This document shows, one piece after another, positions 24,101 to 35,537 of a DNA stretch of 64,000 nucleotides. The position numbers were made by a program, and so were the translations under genes. The notes beneath the pieces were generated by a model. That model saw only the letters and a list, made by a program, of their open reading frames with translations, had not been told where the DNA came from and made no database searches. Every line of letters begins with the position of its first letter. Position 1 is the first letter of the stretch. Origin of the DNA: Trichuris trichiura (Eukaryota; Nematoda; Enoplea; Trichinellida; Trichuridae); the NCBI GenBank assembly GCA_037903355.1, contig JBAJFE010000062.1, positions 1,860,001 through 1,924,000 on the forward strand. Direction: 5' to 3'.

Positions 24101-25953
24101 CATCGACAAACAGATGAAACGTAAATGCCATAGCTATTAACGCAAGACAAACTGTGGACCGAAATACTACAAAAAAAGGGGATATTTTGAAACAGTTTTA
24201 AAATTTCGAACCTAACAGTAGAGTTCACAACAATAAATAACTAGCAAGTGGCCAGGAACACGGTGAAATTGTATTGTATTTCACCGGATAAATCTGGACA
24301 TTTCCCGCGAATAACCGCCACACTGCGCAGCGTATGAAACAGTAATTATCGCTAACAGTTTACAGCATATTATTTGTGCTGCAAAGTCTAGGTTCATACC
24401 TTACATTTTACCGCACTACCATTTCGACAAACTCCGGCAATGACTGCCATTGCACTTTGGCAGTACCACCTGAAAAAATGCAGCGTTAAGCGGGGCGCAG
24501 AAGGACGCGACAAAACACGTCGTAGCAGCCACGGATTCTGGCGATACCTGCTTATCATTAATGACACCGTATGGAGATGAACCTGCGACCTATTTAAAAA
24601 GTACTGTAGCTATGTTAGAGACTATCGAAGAAACCGTGTCGGATCTATTTTCCTGCCGCGTCAACGTAGACATTTTAAAAATGGACCTTTCCCAAAGATA
24701 TACCTTAAGTGCCAACTGTAACTGCTTTTTTTAGTCGGAGTTTCTTTCTAACTGGAAATTCGTCAAAAAAACTTATTACTTACAAATGATAATGCCTAAT
24801 ATAAAAAGTTACAAATGAATAATCTAAATTAAAAATAAAAACGAAAGTCTAGTGAAAGGTGCATTCATAGTGTGGATGATACTGTACCTTACAAGAGGAT
24901 AAGACTTTGGTAGAAGGTGCTCTGCCACGTGGCCGTCGTATCCACCTGGAAAAAAGGCCAATTTTGGAATTTGCTTTGCCACTCGCTTAAAAAGCAGATA
25001 TTATTTCCAAAGAAGAAGCTGTTTGCTTATGCACTCTCAGTTCGTTTATGTCCGCGTCCCCTGCTCCCATCATCAAATTTATTACCTATAATTTCTTCGC
25101 TTAAATTTGAAAAATAAGCAGTGCTGCTAACCTTCGATATTTCAGAGTCATTACCAACCAAGTACAACGTATCCGAAGTTTTCCATTCCTTCTCCGCTTC
25201 TTCATCATTATATGCACTGGCAAGCTACAACAATAATTTCGATAAAATAAAAAATGCGCTTACAAGCTTAGCTCGATATGAATTCCTTTAAATGGAAGAG
25301 ACAAACTTGCAACATTAGACTCGATCCAAAACGGTACGAAAGAAAAAAGGATTTATGCATATCTATTAAACCTCAACTCGGATATTCCATACCTCAGCGA
25401 TATCCACCTTTAGACCAGCAAAATGAAGCAGAGGCAATGCATATTTCTCAAATTTTCGCCAAGTTTTTCTTAAAAAGAATAAAACAACCGACTAAGAACT
25501 TTGCGACATGTCAGCGCCAAGTTATCAAAGCAGAAAAACTTAAAACTTGAACATACTGATTTTGAAACTGGTCGCCCACCAGCACAGTCACTTTGCGCGG
25601 ATTTTCCAAAGGACCAATAGGTTCACGGCCGTAGTCCTTGAAAAGATTTGTTGAAGTTACTAGTATGGAATATAAATGCAGCCAACTTACTCGAGCCTTT
25701 AGGCAATAGTCGTTAAAAATTCTCCTTTCCCTGAACAACGAAAATTCTAAGTAAATTTAGAATAGCCGATCAACCCACTCATTATGTCTCAAATTATTCA
25801 TACGACGTTTCAACGCTCCCATTACAAGACAACTTACTCCAGTTGATTGCGGGCAAAATTTACACTCGCAATTGAAACTGCCGCAAAAAAAGCAGCCTTC
25901 TTTTTGTGTTCCCTCAAATGGCTCCATACCGCTTGAGTTAGACGAACAACCAT
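21108..25953 (-). CDS. AGK: Acylglycerol-kinase-like protein with degenerate motifs
   Basis: This is a homologue of mitochondrial acylglycerol kinase, which phosphorylates mono/diacylglycerol and, in animals, also belongs to the TIM22 import complex. Exons on the minus strand are 25953-25838, 25730-25691, 25636-25557, 25468-25393, 25224-25132, about 24945-24888, 24721-24605, 24469-24420, 23416-23285, 23235-23088, 22970-22564 and 21551-21108. A basic and hydrophobic N-terminus precedes NPRKVTVLV. The family's NPAA loop reads GDQFQNQ and GGDG reads GNDS, so catalysis is doubtful. Later blocks match AGK in order and spacing: FEKYALPLLHFAG, KPAYLAISCLHVG, LNIVFGPEFMSKWDY. The last exon adds about 147 residues, acidic then basic, ending in a membrane segment (ALLFIAVACLLIVIFVTAL). 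Exon 6 may need a 14-base exon at 25099-25086 to keep phase. The last exon could be a separate gene, because exon 11 reads a stop if left unspliced. Confidence 0.8.
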
Positions 25954-26041
25954 GGCCAAAAAGAATCTATTCTTTACGATGCTCACGTTCGAGCATACTG
26001 TATCCAATCTTGCCATTTTCGCGGAGAAGTTACGTGAGAAT
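25954..26041. promoter_or_regulatory. Probable bidirectional promoter/5' UTR region AGK-CCDC134
   Basis: Only 88 bp separate the two divergent start codons. Any transcripts with ordinary leaders must overlap or begin very near their start codons. No TATA box is evident. That the pair shares control is inferred from spacing alone. Confidence 0.4.
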
Positions 26042-26810
26042 ATGTTGCAAGATGTAACTTCACTAATATGGTTGCACTATTGGTTACTTTTAAGCGTAAA
26101 TGCAGGAGACGAAGTTTCGCCGGAAAGCGTGCGTTTGGAATCTTGTTTGTCCCTACAAGGCTCGATTTATGTGGCTTACAGATCGCTTTTTTCAGACTTG
26201 ATAACGTTCAAAGAAAAGCGCAAAGAGCAGAAGGTTATGCTGAAACGGCTTCTTCAAATGCCCGGTGACCAAAAACACGAAACCGTTGTAAATATGCTGA
26301 TTGATGCAATGCTTCCGCGAATAGAAAATGCTAGAGCTGTACTCGAAGAGTCCGGCTTTATTCCAGGCATGGCTTTTCCCGCCGACTTGCGCCAAGTCGA
26401 TGGTATGCTGCCTTTGATGTGCTCCAGGGAAGCTGTGCTTAATTATGGGGCCACAATAATCCTGTTGTCCCTAGCTATTTTTGCTTTCAGCATTATCCAT
26501 TCTCCTTGAGAGTACAGCCTTTTTTGGGGAATTGGCTTTGTATTTTCCCGAGTTTGTGGAAGCACGATGGAAATATAATGACGTTCGGGCGCCTTTCAGT
26601 TGGAGCATCGGATTTTGCAATTCCACTGAATTTTATGATGAAAATACCACCGAACTGATGTATCTGCTCGGCCAGGAGCTGGACCTCTTGCCTCGCGATC
26701 CTCGTTATACGAATCCATACAGGAAAACCACATATTTTGAAGAAAAAGAACAATTTAGTTCAAGGCAACCCAACGAACAATCTGACCGTTGGCTTTCAGA
26801 AGAATTGTGA
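26042..26810 (+). CDS. CCDC134: CCDC134-like secretory-pathway protein
   Basis: Exons are 26042-26402 and 26491-26810. The donor GTATGC and acceptor TTTTGCTTTCAG (88-bp intron) join in phase 1 to give 226 residues, close to the about 229 of vertebrate CCDC134. Matching blocks are the coiled-coil part (SLFSDLITFKEKRKEQK, then a VVNMLIDAML segment), ESTAFFGELALYFPEF, SWSIGFCNSTEF and LLGQELDLLPRD followed by NPYRK. I chose the start at 26042 over 25952 because it puts a hydrophobic signal peptide (SLIWLHYWLLLSVNAG) at the N-terminus. The protein ends SEEL, comparable to the ER-retention-like C-terminus of the vertebrate protein, which is reported to be secretory and ER-associated. It is divergent from AGK, 88 bp between start codons. 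Confidence 0.85.
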
Positions 26811-27329
26811 AGGCCCCAAGTTTCATTGTTTACGCTTTTTGAATAGACCGAATAAAGCGGAGGGTGGCTACTTAAAAAGAAGTAAGGCAGAGCATTTAAG
26901 TTTGTTTACACACGGTAAAATACCCGAAACTTTCACTTTTGCTTACGCGCAAAAGTCTACAGTATTTGTTTTACCGATAAGCAGGTTAACTTAGAATCAT
27001 TTGTCTGAAGAGCCGGCAAAATTTCGAGTAAGATACGCGCTAGTTTCGTTTCCATTGGCTTTACTGAATTTAAATTATTTGCTCTTTTTTGTTCTGTAAG
27101 TTTGCGGTGTTCCCATTATGTTGAATAATCAGTATGCAAGTGAATCTTCAGCTTCAGCGTAATGGATCGAGATAGTTGATAATCAAGATGGGTTTCTGTC
27201 TTGAGTAGTCAGTGCAGAAAAGCCATTGAAACCCACCTTGGCTAACATTTATTCTGACCTGCCATGCTGATGACAGAACCTGAATGCCCCGAAGGCTTCG
27301 CTTTTTTGATCTTTAGTTTTTCCAGTACC

Positions 27330-30300
27330 ATGGGCACGCTGAAACTTCCTTTGAAGCAGTCCTTACGCTCGTTACAAGATTTTCCATTTTCAAACGTATC
27401 TATTTCTTTTGTTCTTAGTTTCTAGTCGCTTTTCCGTCTACAGTCTTTATAATACGTCTGCTGAAATGCACCTGGAATAATTAATGATTAAACATGCAAA
27501 GGCTTAGGGTTGCAGTTAAGTCTGTGTCAATATTTGTTGGGCTAGATATGTATGCCTTTTCAAGAGGCGTTTTCCAATCGCGTTGTTTCCTTGCCGCTTT
27601 TTAAATTTAAAGTTGACTGTTTGTCATTGCGTCTGTGACGCCTTATGAATACGTTAAATGGCTATAAAATTTTAATTCGTCTTTTTTCTGAAGGTAATTA
27701 CGGAAACAAATGTTTACTAGTTGTCTGCAAGATCGACTATTTGCGAATGCAAATAAAATCACTGTTGATATTGTGCGCTTAATTTCTGTCCGACCTGGCA
27801 CGACAGATACGTTTTATAAAAGCCAAAATTAAAAGTTGGTTCAATGAGGCGGATTTAGGTGTAGGTGCTCAATGACATTGCTGATTTTTGTTCAGTAACT
27901 GAAGAAAAGAAGTTCAGTGCACTTTGCCGGGACATTTTTTCTTTTTGCTTACACTGCTGCGACGTCCCAAAGCCAATTATTCACTTGCTGACGCTTATGC
28001 TGATTTACGCGTAAGTACTTGGTTGGTTCTTAGCGTTAGTCATTTGTTATACCCGTTGAATCCATAGCAAAATTCAGAACTACGCAAAGGCGTTTGATGG
28101 GTTGAGGCCAACTTATTTGGTTGTTTAAAGTTGGAGTATTTGTTACATACTTTCACGCCTAGTTCTATAGAACAGAAGTTGTAAAACATTGCCCATAAGT
28201 TAATGCAGTAATGTAGTGCATAGCGAATTTTTCCGATAATTCATAATACTTTTTTTATTCGAGAGAAATCGCGTGGAAGATCGCTTGCGCAACTTCAGGC
28301 GAAGCTACTTTGACATAAGCGTGATTATGCATAGCTTTGACAGCCGTGTAAGCTATTAATATAAAGTGCTGCATAGTTTTAAATATTGGCTGCTTTGTAA
28401 CGCGTTTATGTAGTTTCTTTTATTTTTCTTGTGATGTTTTTTTGTGTCAGTAGTTGCTAGGTACCTCTATGATAATTGAAACAAGTCTTGTCTTTATGTA
28501 GTTGCCAAAAAAAGACGAAACCAAATCTGCAGAAACAGCATTACTGAAAACTTTCGGAACTGAGGCGTTCAATCTTGAAGGTTCCCACGTGTAATATTTT
28601 CCATTGTTTTGCTACTCCAAAGATAGCTGTTTCTGTTCTGAAAACTTCATACAAGCGTTTTTGTAAATTCAGTTTCACATGTTTTTTAGCAGTAAAATAC
28701 TTAATGGTTCGCCGGTCAGATATTTCCTTCAGTCATTATGGGCTACGAATATTAGTGCAAAGGAAACCAATACGGTATTGCGAGAATAAGTTTCAAAATT
28801 TTATGGTAAATAGTCATCATCATATTTTCAGTTTTGATCTTCATGTTCATTGCGCTGTTTACGTTTGTGCTTCTAGGTATTCGAGCCGAAAAGTTTTACA
28901 AAAATTTAAAAGACTACTTGTCAGTCTTACAGTATTACCTAATTGATAATATTTCTTCAATGTTTCACAGAACGTTGCAATACCCCTATACTTTAATGAA
29001 GTAGAACGTGAAACTGCCTTTCATTCTGCGGTGAATTCAAAATATTTTGATACAGTAAGTTGCGCTGCTGTAATTCTCCATTCATTCCATGTGGTCATTA
29101 GCTAATAGTGAAGTTTTATTGTTAGCGCAGAGAGTATTTGTGGCAAAATGTAGCGTCATTAAATGTGGGTGATGTTGAATATAAGAAACGAGAATAAACG
29201 CGAAAGAAATTCAATTCATTTTGGGATAGACGCACGTTACGCCACGGTAAAGTCGCCTTCGTTTTGTCTAAACCTCCAAAAGCTTCTGCTGCTCTGCTGC
29301 ATATTTTTAATAAGAACTGAAATCAAACATGCAAATAGCGGCTAAATGCAATCTGGTGAATCTATGAAGCTATTTTTAGTGCTTCATAATTGTTAGAAAT
29401 ATTTTCACAGTTACGCTATGCGCCTTGTTCCACTTACCTTAAGCGCAATTATTTTTTGAAAATTTGTCAATTTTTAAAATGTGTGAACAGCTCCGCTCTC
29501 TGTCAACATTGTACCAGTCGACGTAGAACTGTAGAGAAAGTGTGCTACTTAAGAGCGATAAATTAGGCTTGAAACAGTAATTGCTTCTCTCTACAATGCT
29601 TGCCGTTTTTAGAAATCAAATTGTTTAGTGGTTGTGAATATGTTTACGTTTGCGTTTTCTTTCTAAGTTCTTTAGATAGGTATGCAAATTTTTGTTGCAA
29701 AACATGTATGGCTGAGAGACCCTTAAATGTCGGGTTGACGTTTGCGTTAGCCGGGTAACTTTTCAGGTCTTTCTTTATCAAAGATTTTTGAAAAGACTCC
29801 TTAAAATTATTTATATTTACATTAGAATCAGGAATGAACGTCGTATGTGATCTGGTGGAAAAAGGCGGCTATTTTTCGTCTCTGATTCGGTTTCGTTGCT
29901 CTGCTTGCCTCCTGATATATCAATTCTACTTATTTCAATCAAAACATGAATTAAGTGTCTTGGACTTCACTCTTTATGAAATGCTCCCATAATTACTTTT
30001 TTACCAGAGAAGCATATTGATATGCCACTGCTGGTTTAAATATTCGTATTGTTGATTTTTATTTATTGTTATATGAGAGAAATTTTGCATGATTTTATTG
30101 GTAGTATATTTAAAAAATGTTGCGCCTTTTTTGGCTGATTTATATTAAATATAGGTGAATACTTCAATTTCTATTGAATAGTATGGGCTAGCGTTTAAAC
30201 AAGCCTGTATCATTTTTAATATTTCAGCTTGACAGAAAAGCTTTGCTTTAGTTGCGTAGAACCTAACTTTGTGAACGAACGTGTACTGCTGATGAATGCG

Positions 30301-32431
30301 GCTGTCTCACCTATTGCAGCTCATTTGTGAGGGCATTCGATTTCGCAGTAAAGTTACGTTTTTTCAGAATCACTTTCATTCCTTCGTCAGCATTAATGAG
30401 AGGTTGCTAAGGAACATACTTTTATGGATCATTTTTTGAAATAGAGAAATGTGAATGGATTGATATGAAGGTGTAAGGTTCGTAACGGGTTTGGTGGTTG
30501 AACAAGAAGTGTACATGGATTTTTCCCGTTTTTTTATTTGCCCATAAAACGAGTCAAAAAATGAAAACATTTTAATGTCGTTTAAAGGCATGAAACCAAA
30601 CAAACGTCTGGCGAAGCTTTCGGCTCAACCTTGAGCCGTCATCAGCGCACGCAGGAGTTGCCCTCCCACCGAGTTTTTCCTCAGGAGTTGCTCCTCCACC
30701 TTTCCGAGTCGTGTGCGTGCCTGTCTGGTCGAACCTTGACCTGTCGAGGCTATACACACACGGCTGGATCAGCTTCGGAGCAAATTCCTTAGAGGCTGTC
30801 CTCGGCGGAGGCACAACGCATTATGCGTTGTGCCTCCGCCGAGGACAGCCTCTAAGGAATTTGCTCCGAAGCTGATCCAGCCGTGTGTGTATAGCCTCGA
30901 CAGGTCAAGGTTCGACCAGACAGGCACGCACACGACTCGGAAAGGTGGAGGAGCAACTCCATGTGAATGGATTATGGAAAAATGATTCGATTCATAAAGA
31001 TGGTTCTCTTATTTTTTTAAAAAGTCGTTTAAGTCAGGCTATGCTTCCCCATTCGTGAAACAGTAGTTGACTTCTTCTTCTTCTAATAACATATTCATTG
31101 GAGTAAGTACTTTGTTTCCAAAAGTTCCCTTCTACTGTTTTGCTTCAAGTGACCACGCGATCACGTTTCAGTTGCGTGACTCTTTTATCTGACTTTTGTC
31201 GTCAAGATATTGTCGTGCTTTTCTTGTCTTTAGTAGAGTTAACTATTGCAAAACTGGTTTTATTTCCTGGCATGCATTTGCTCATTCTGCTAATAATATG
31301 CAGGTGGGTTTTCTTCTCAGCTCGTTGAAAAATACCAAAACTCAGCAAGCTAAAAATTTTTATTAACTTATTCTTGTCACTACCACAAAGTCAAGCCTAG
31401 CCACCATAGGGACAGGTCATGCATCAATGAGATCACGTAACATTCAAAGACAATGCGTTCCGCTTGAACTGAATTCATCTCTTTGCGCAGTAACGACTGT
31501 TACGCGGAAATGTTTTCAAGACCATAATAAGTATTGTGTTGGGAAATAGCGAACCTTTATCAACACTAATGATTTTATTTTTTCTTGCCGAACAACTTGT
31601 TATAGAATTCTTATTAATAGCATTCACTGGCTGGGTTTCCATGACCAACTTCTTTTCGCTTTCAGTATTTGTCAACTTGAAATCGCGTTTAGTAAATTAT
31701 TATTCAATTTTACGTGAGATTGCGGGAGTATGAAAAATTAAATTTCCACTCACCTGTTAACAAAGACTATATGCTAGATCGTGTTGGCACTTACCAAATA
31801 GGTACACTACGATTTGCTATCATCTCATTACGCTCAGAAGTCGTATAATTTTGTTTTCGACGCTGAGTTTTGTACTTTCAGCTTAATAGTATCGACGAAA
31901 ATGGCAAGCATTTCAAAGTTCAGTTTTATAATGAAGTCACCTGCTTTTCCAATAAAGTATCCGCTAGGGTGACTTTGGGAACTTTTTTCAGAGCACCGCA
32001 AGCCACGCTCTTTTACTGCTAATCTAAGTGTGATAGACTTGTTCCACTAGAGCCAATTTGCATATTTAAATACTTTTTGCGGTTTGTTTGGATAGACAAG
32101 GCCGTTGCTAAGGGTGGGATCGTTGATGACGTGTCACAGAGCGATAGCGAGGGTGCATGGCTGCTCAATTTGCGCCATTTAAGGTCGTTCAATAGGTTTC
32201 TTTTCAGAACAAGGCAGTTTATCATTTGAGCCGAAATTTTTAACCGTTTTCATAAATGGTGAAGTATCAAGCACCAAAGTTCATTTTGCTGATTACTTGA
32301 TTGTTTGCTAGTCTATTCGGTTGGGCGGCACGGAGGCGCGAAGAACGACAAAGGAGGGCGAAACGTATATGTCACATGAAAGGGCAAAGAAAGAAAAGAA
32401 TCACCCCGAAAGAACAATCGAAGTTGCGTAA
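27330..32431 (+). CDS. Unrecognised multi-exon gene, partly resolved
   Basis: I do not recognise the family. Phase-consistent GT-AG exons can be chained at the 5' end: 27330-27395 (ATG start), 27865-28010, 28266-28347, 28502-28588, 28971-29054 and one beginning at 29135. They chain again at the 3' end: 31882-31968, 32101-32152, 32208-32263 and 32312-32431 with a TAA stop. The middle (29.2-31.9 kb) is unresolved, so two adjacent genes are possible. The 5' part reads MGTLKLPLKQSLRSLQDF, a helical Cys-rich stretch (SALCRDIFSFCLHCCDVP), then PLYFNEVERETAFHSAV. The 3' part has FKVQFYNEVTCFSNKV, an acidic DDVSQSDSEEQG linker, FLTVFING and a charged, Lys/Glu-rich tail. Several 3' introns are 48-60 bp. 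No signal peptide or membrane segment is evident. A mobile insertion (30462-30960) lies in the unresolved intron region. Confidence 0.55.
30614..30647 (-). ncRNA. Hammerhead-like motif, copy 2
   Basis: The minus strand reads CTGATGA, then a 6-bp stem CGGCTC/GAGCCG with loop AAGGTT, then AAAGCTT. Core and stem layout match the motif at 12490-12530, including the extra C after CTGANGA. Cleavage activity is uncertain for the same reason. Confidence 0.4.
30684..30960. repeat. Perfect 277-bp palindrome (138-bp arms, 1-nt centre)
   Basis: 30684-30821 is the exact reverse complement of 30823-30960, with centre base 30822. I checked the arms base by base and found no mismatch. A palindrome this long with no spacer is usually unstable in bacterial clones. 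It is either very recent, maintained in this genome, or an assembly fold-back. Confidence 0.9.
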
Positions 32432-32432
32432 G

Positions 32433-33934
32433 AGCAGGTTTCACGCTGGCCATTTGCACGACCATGAAGAATTCGATCGGCAATTGAATTTTCGTTGACA
32501 TTTGTTCGCGTGAGCGTAAGAGGAAAGCAAATATTTTGTTGCCGCCAGTTTTGGGCTATAATAGCGTTTGGCCAAGCTCGACTGGGCCGTCAAGAAGTTA
32601 GTTATCCAATTTTGGCGATTTCCGTTGCTCTCAGCTTGAAAAGAGCAATAATGCAGCAAAGAAATCTCATTGACGATTATGCGTCAATCAGTGCTTATCG
32701 TAACGGTGCTTTATGGCACGCGTGCACGTACAGAGAGTTCGACTTTTAATAGTAAAAAGTAGTCCCTCCTTTCGAGCGACTTAAAAGTGACAATTTGTGG
32801 GAAGCGTCATATACGTAAAAGCAAAGCCTATTAGAGCGAAATGTCAAAATGGAATGACAATATACTTTTGAAAAGATGGCATATGGAATTCTGACTTTCA
32901 AAACTCGTCAGGATCTTCTGAACAAACTTGCCGAAGCTGAGCCTACTGAGGCGGATATATTCAATGTGTCATTTCAGATTAGCTTGCGGGCCGGTTATAA
33001 GACAATTTCAATGCTCAGATTGCTCGCAGGAAGGCCCACTTAATGTCATCCTGCAAAGCGGGCATTATTTCTTAAAAATTCGCCGGGGGTGTACAGAATG
33101 ATAGTATCTCTGACTGTCTATTAATTTTGTTGCTCATTGGCTTTTGGCATATGCGTAAGTGACATGAACAGCTGAGTTTATTTAGCCAGGTTGTATAAAC
33201 ACTTACTAAGACAAAAGGCTTCCCAAAGAGGGAGTAAACCTTTTTATGCTCGTATAAGTTAAGCTATTCAAGTTCAGTGTCCAACGAATGCAGCCAATGA
33301 GGAACTGAACCGCTTTTTTCCAAGCAGTTGAATTCAATATGTCGCATAACTTTAGCATATTGAAATACAATTAATAGTACTATTGGTGCTTAAGACGACG
33401 GAATCCAGTTTTCACTGCCCTCTGAAGTATGCAAAATTTTCTTTTACCCTTAACCAGTTTCATTCAACTTTACTTTTTGACGCGAAGTTTGTCATAGTTG
33501 TCTTCTTGAAAATTTCGCGGACTACTCTCACCCATAGGAGTTGCTGACAGTGAGTGCATGGTTGGGAAAGTGACCATTTTTGTACGAAATTTACGTTTGC
33601 ATATATTTTCGAGAATTGGAGTTGAGGAGATCAGAACAGGAGCTAGAATTAACAAATAAAGCTCTTATTTGCACCACTTTGTAGGATATGCCTAAATAGT
33701 GGTTGTTTCGCTGGCCCTAAGTGTGAGCAGCGGTTAGACACTTACTGTGGTCATTGCATCTGCTGGAAACGTGACTGAATTGTTCTCATCAATTCTCCAA
33801 GTGCGCGTGGCTACCTTGGTCATAATACTCAGACAGGTATTTTCAAGAGGTCATCGCAATACCGCTCGTTTGGTTATTTAAGAACTCGTCAACAACCTCC
33901 GCCAGTAATATTCAAAGGCAGCCTACGAGTCGGC
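32433..33934. other. Intergenic, no gene seen
   Basis: No supported coding sequence. A reading frame of 84 codons at 32495-32749 has no domain or splice context. The last part should include the promoter of the chitin-binding protein gene. Confidence 0.4.
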
Positions 33935-35537
33935 ATGCTTTGCTACCCTCGCTGCACCTTTACTGTTCTTGTTTTAGCTCTTTCCTGCCACATAGGGAAT
34001 TCTGGTAAAGAATTTTTTTACTTATCTAACCTTCTAATTTTTGATACGCAGACAATGCGACACTGTCGACAGTAGACAATACAAAGAATCAAAGATCCCG
34101 CGGTTTTTCTTACATACAACAAGCGACAGTTGGAGATATTTGCCAAATCGATAGGTTCGCCATTCCTCACGGCGAGGCGACTACTTACGTACAGTGCGTT
34201 CAGCCAACAGTTGACAGGCAACTTTGGCCATGGTAATGCATTTTTACTTTTCTGGAACTCGACCCGACATTCCACTTTTTTAGGGTGAACTTGGGAATAT
34301 GGACTTTGAAATCTTGCGAAGAAGGTACGATATTTGATGCAGCCAAACGAAACTGCACGAAGTATGAATCCGCAAAAGACTTTCCCAAGGTGAAGAGAAA
34401 GGATTCGAACCGAGTAAGGATGCTGCACAATTTAGCAATCTTTATGCTGAGGAGACTTGTTTAGTAAATGCGCGTTAAGAATTTAAACTTTTAGTTTTAT
34501 TTCAGAACGCTAATCTGCAAGAGCAGCGGCATCCTCCCGCTATGACCTACAACTCAGATGGTACTTGTACATGCCCGACGGCCGTCAGTATAGTACTTTG
34601 CCCGTGCCCGCCGAAGCCACCCATAAGTAAACCTCGACCCTGTCCATATGGTTTGTATCTGATTTTGCGTAATAATTTGCATATATTTCCTTTTTCAGCT
34701 ACGTCAGGTACAGGGACAAGTTCGTACGGATCCGGCGGTGGCGGAGGCCACGGATCAAGTCAGCTATGCAGCTGGATGATGGACCCATTGGTCGCGGACC
34801 CGCATGGTACAAGAAGTTACCTTCAATGTGTTCCTGATCCTGCTTACAAATACTGTGGCCATTGGAAGCGTCGACCTTGCGCACCTAATACAGTGTTTAG
34901 TGTTACAATACAGGTGTGCGTTTTTCAGGACGACGGTATGCTTTGAACATCCGGCATAAAATACACTGACCATGTTATTTCAGAGGAAGCCCCAACGCCA
35001 ACGGCTACTTATCCTACGCCTCCACATCCAATTCCGTACCCAATGCCACCGCCCCCACCTCCACCGCCTCCTCCTCCCCCTCCAACGCCGAGTCCGACTC
35101 CTACCCCACAAATTTGCATATCCGGAGTGTTCATAGGCTTTTGCAACTACCAGATGCAATGCCCTGGCATGTCGCAATGCACGTCCGTTCCGATAAGCGG
35201 TTATCCGCAACCTGCCCCAGCGCCGGCTCCTGCACCTGCGGGAGGCCCTACCTACCCGCCAGGTCATCCAGGCACTCATGGCTCTATGCCTGGCTATTAT
35301 CCAAGTGGCATGTTTATGGATTATCAGACTCGACAGGTGAAGAAAGGAAAACGACTCGTTCCTTTGAGGTTCCAAAGAAATGCTCCCGCTTTCTATCCGA
35401 ATGCGGAAGATTGGGAAGAAGGCCAGGTCGCCTCAAAGACGTGGAAACACCAGCATATAGGCAACGTTGGGCAGGCGACAGTTTTGAACGTCTGCTGCCA
35501 CATTGGAAAACCAAATAGTGTTCAAATTTTTTTGTAG
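33935..35537 (+). CDS. Secreted chitin-binding (peritrophin-like), proline-rich protein
   Basis: Exons are 33935-34004, 34052-34232, 34284-34389, 34506-34650, 34699-34935 and 34984-35537. All introns are short (47-116 bp), GT-AG and phase-consistent, giving about 430 residues. The N-terminus is a signal peptide (CTFTVLVLALSCHIG). Two Cys-rich modules follow. The first has C-QIDRFAIPHGEATTYVQ-C with later CEEG and NC. The second has C-SWMMDPLVADPHGTRSYLQ-C, then YC, PC and VC spacing, as in type-2 chitin-binding (peritrophin-A, CBM14) domains. A Gly-rich linker, a run of 13 prolines and a PAPAPAPA stretch connect to a basic C-terminus. The likely place is an extracellular chitinous layer such as eggshell, cuticle or gut lining. 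The C-terminal about 70 residues are less sure: a GTGAAG donor near 35336 could divert into another frame. Confidence 0.8.

Larger units (their letters stand above)
30449..30973. mobile_element. 499-bp insertion with perfect palindrome and 13-bp target duplications
   Basis: The insertion body is 30462-30960. It is flanked by an exact 13-bp direct repeat, atgtgaatggatt, at 30449-30461 and 30961-30973; bases outside the repeat differ. Inside, 30614-30647 carries a hammerhead-like motif on the minus strand, and 30684-30960 is a perfect inverted repeat. The 13-bp duplication length equals that of the Penelope-like element at 12.4-15.1 kb. I therefore infer a truncated, non-autonomous Penelope-like copy. 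It shares no coding sequence with that element that I can see. Confidence 0.75.

Noticed and set aside
25952..26041. Longer N-terminus for CCDC134 from the ATG at 25952
   Set aside because: It would bury the signal peptide and overlap the AGK start codon; the ATG at 26042 fits a secretory protein.
26481..26810. Separate gene starting at 26481
   Set aside because: A canonical 88-bp intron joins it in phase to the upstream exon, and the joined protein matches CCDC134 along its length.
32301..32498. Basic 65-codon frame (FGWAARRREERQRRAKR..)
   Set aside because: The exon read in the phase set by the preceding introns ends at 32431 in another frame; this frame would need a frameshift with no room for an intron.
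34980..35375. 131-codon minus-strand frame rich in Arg and Trp
   Set aside because: It is the complement of the proline run and Pro/Ala repeats of the chitin-binding gene.
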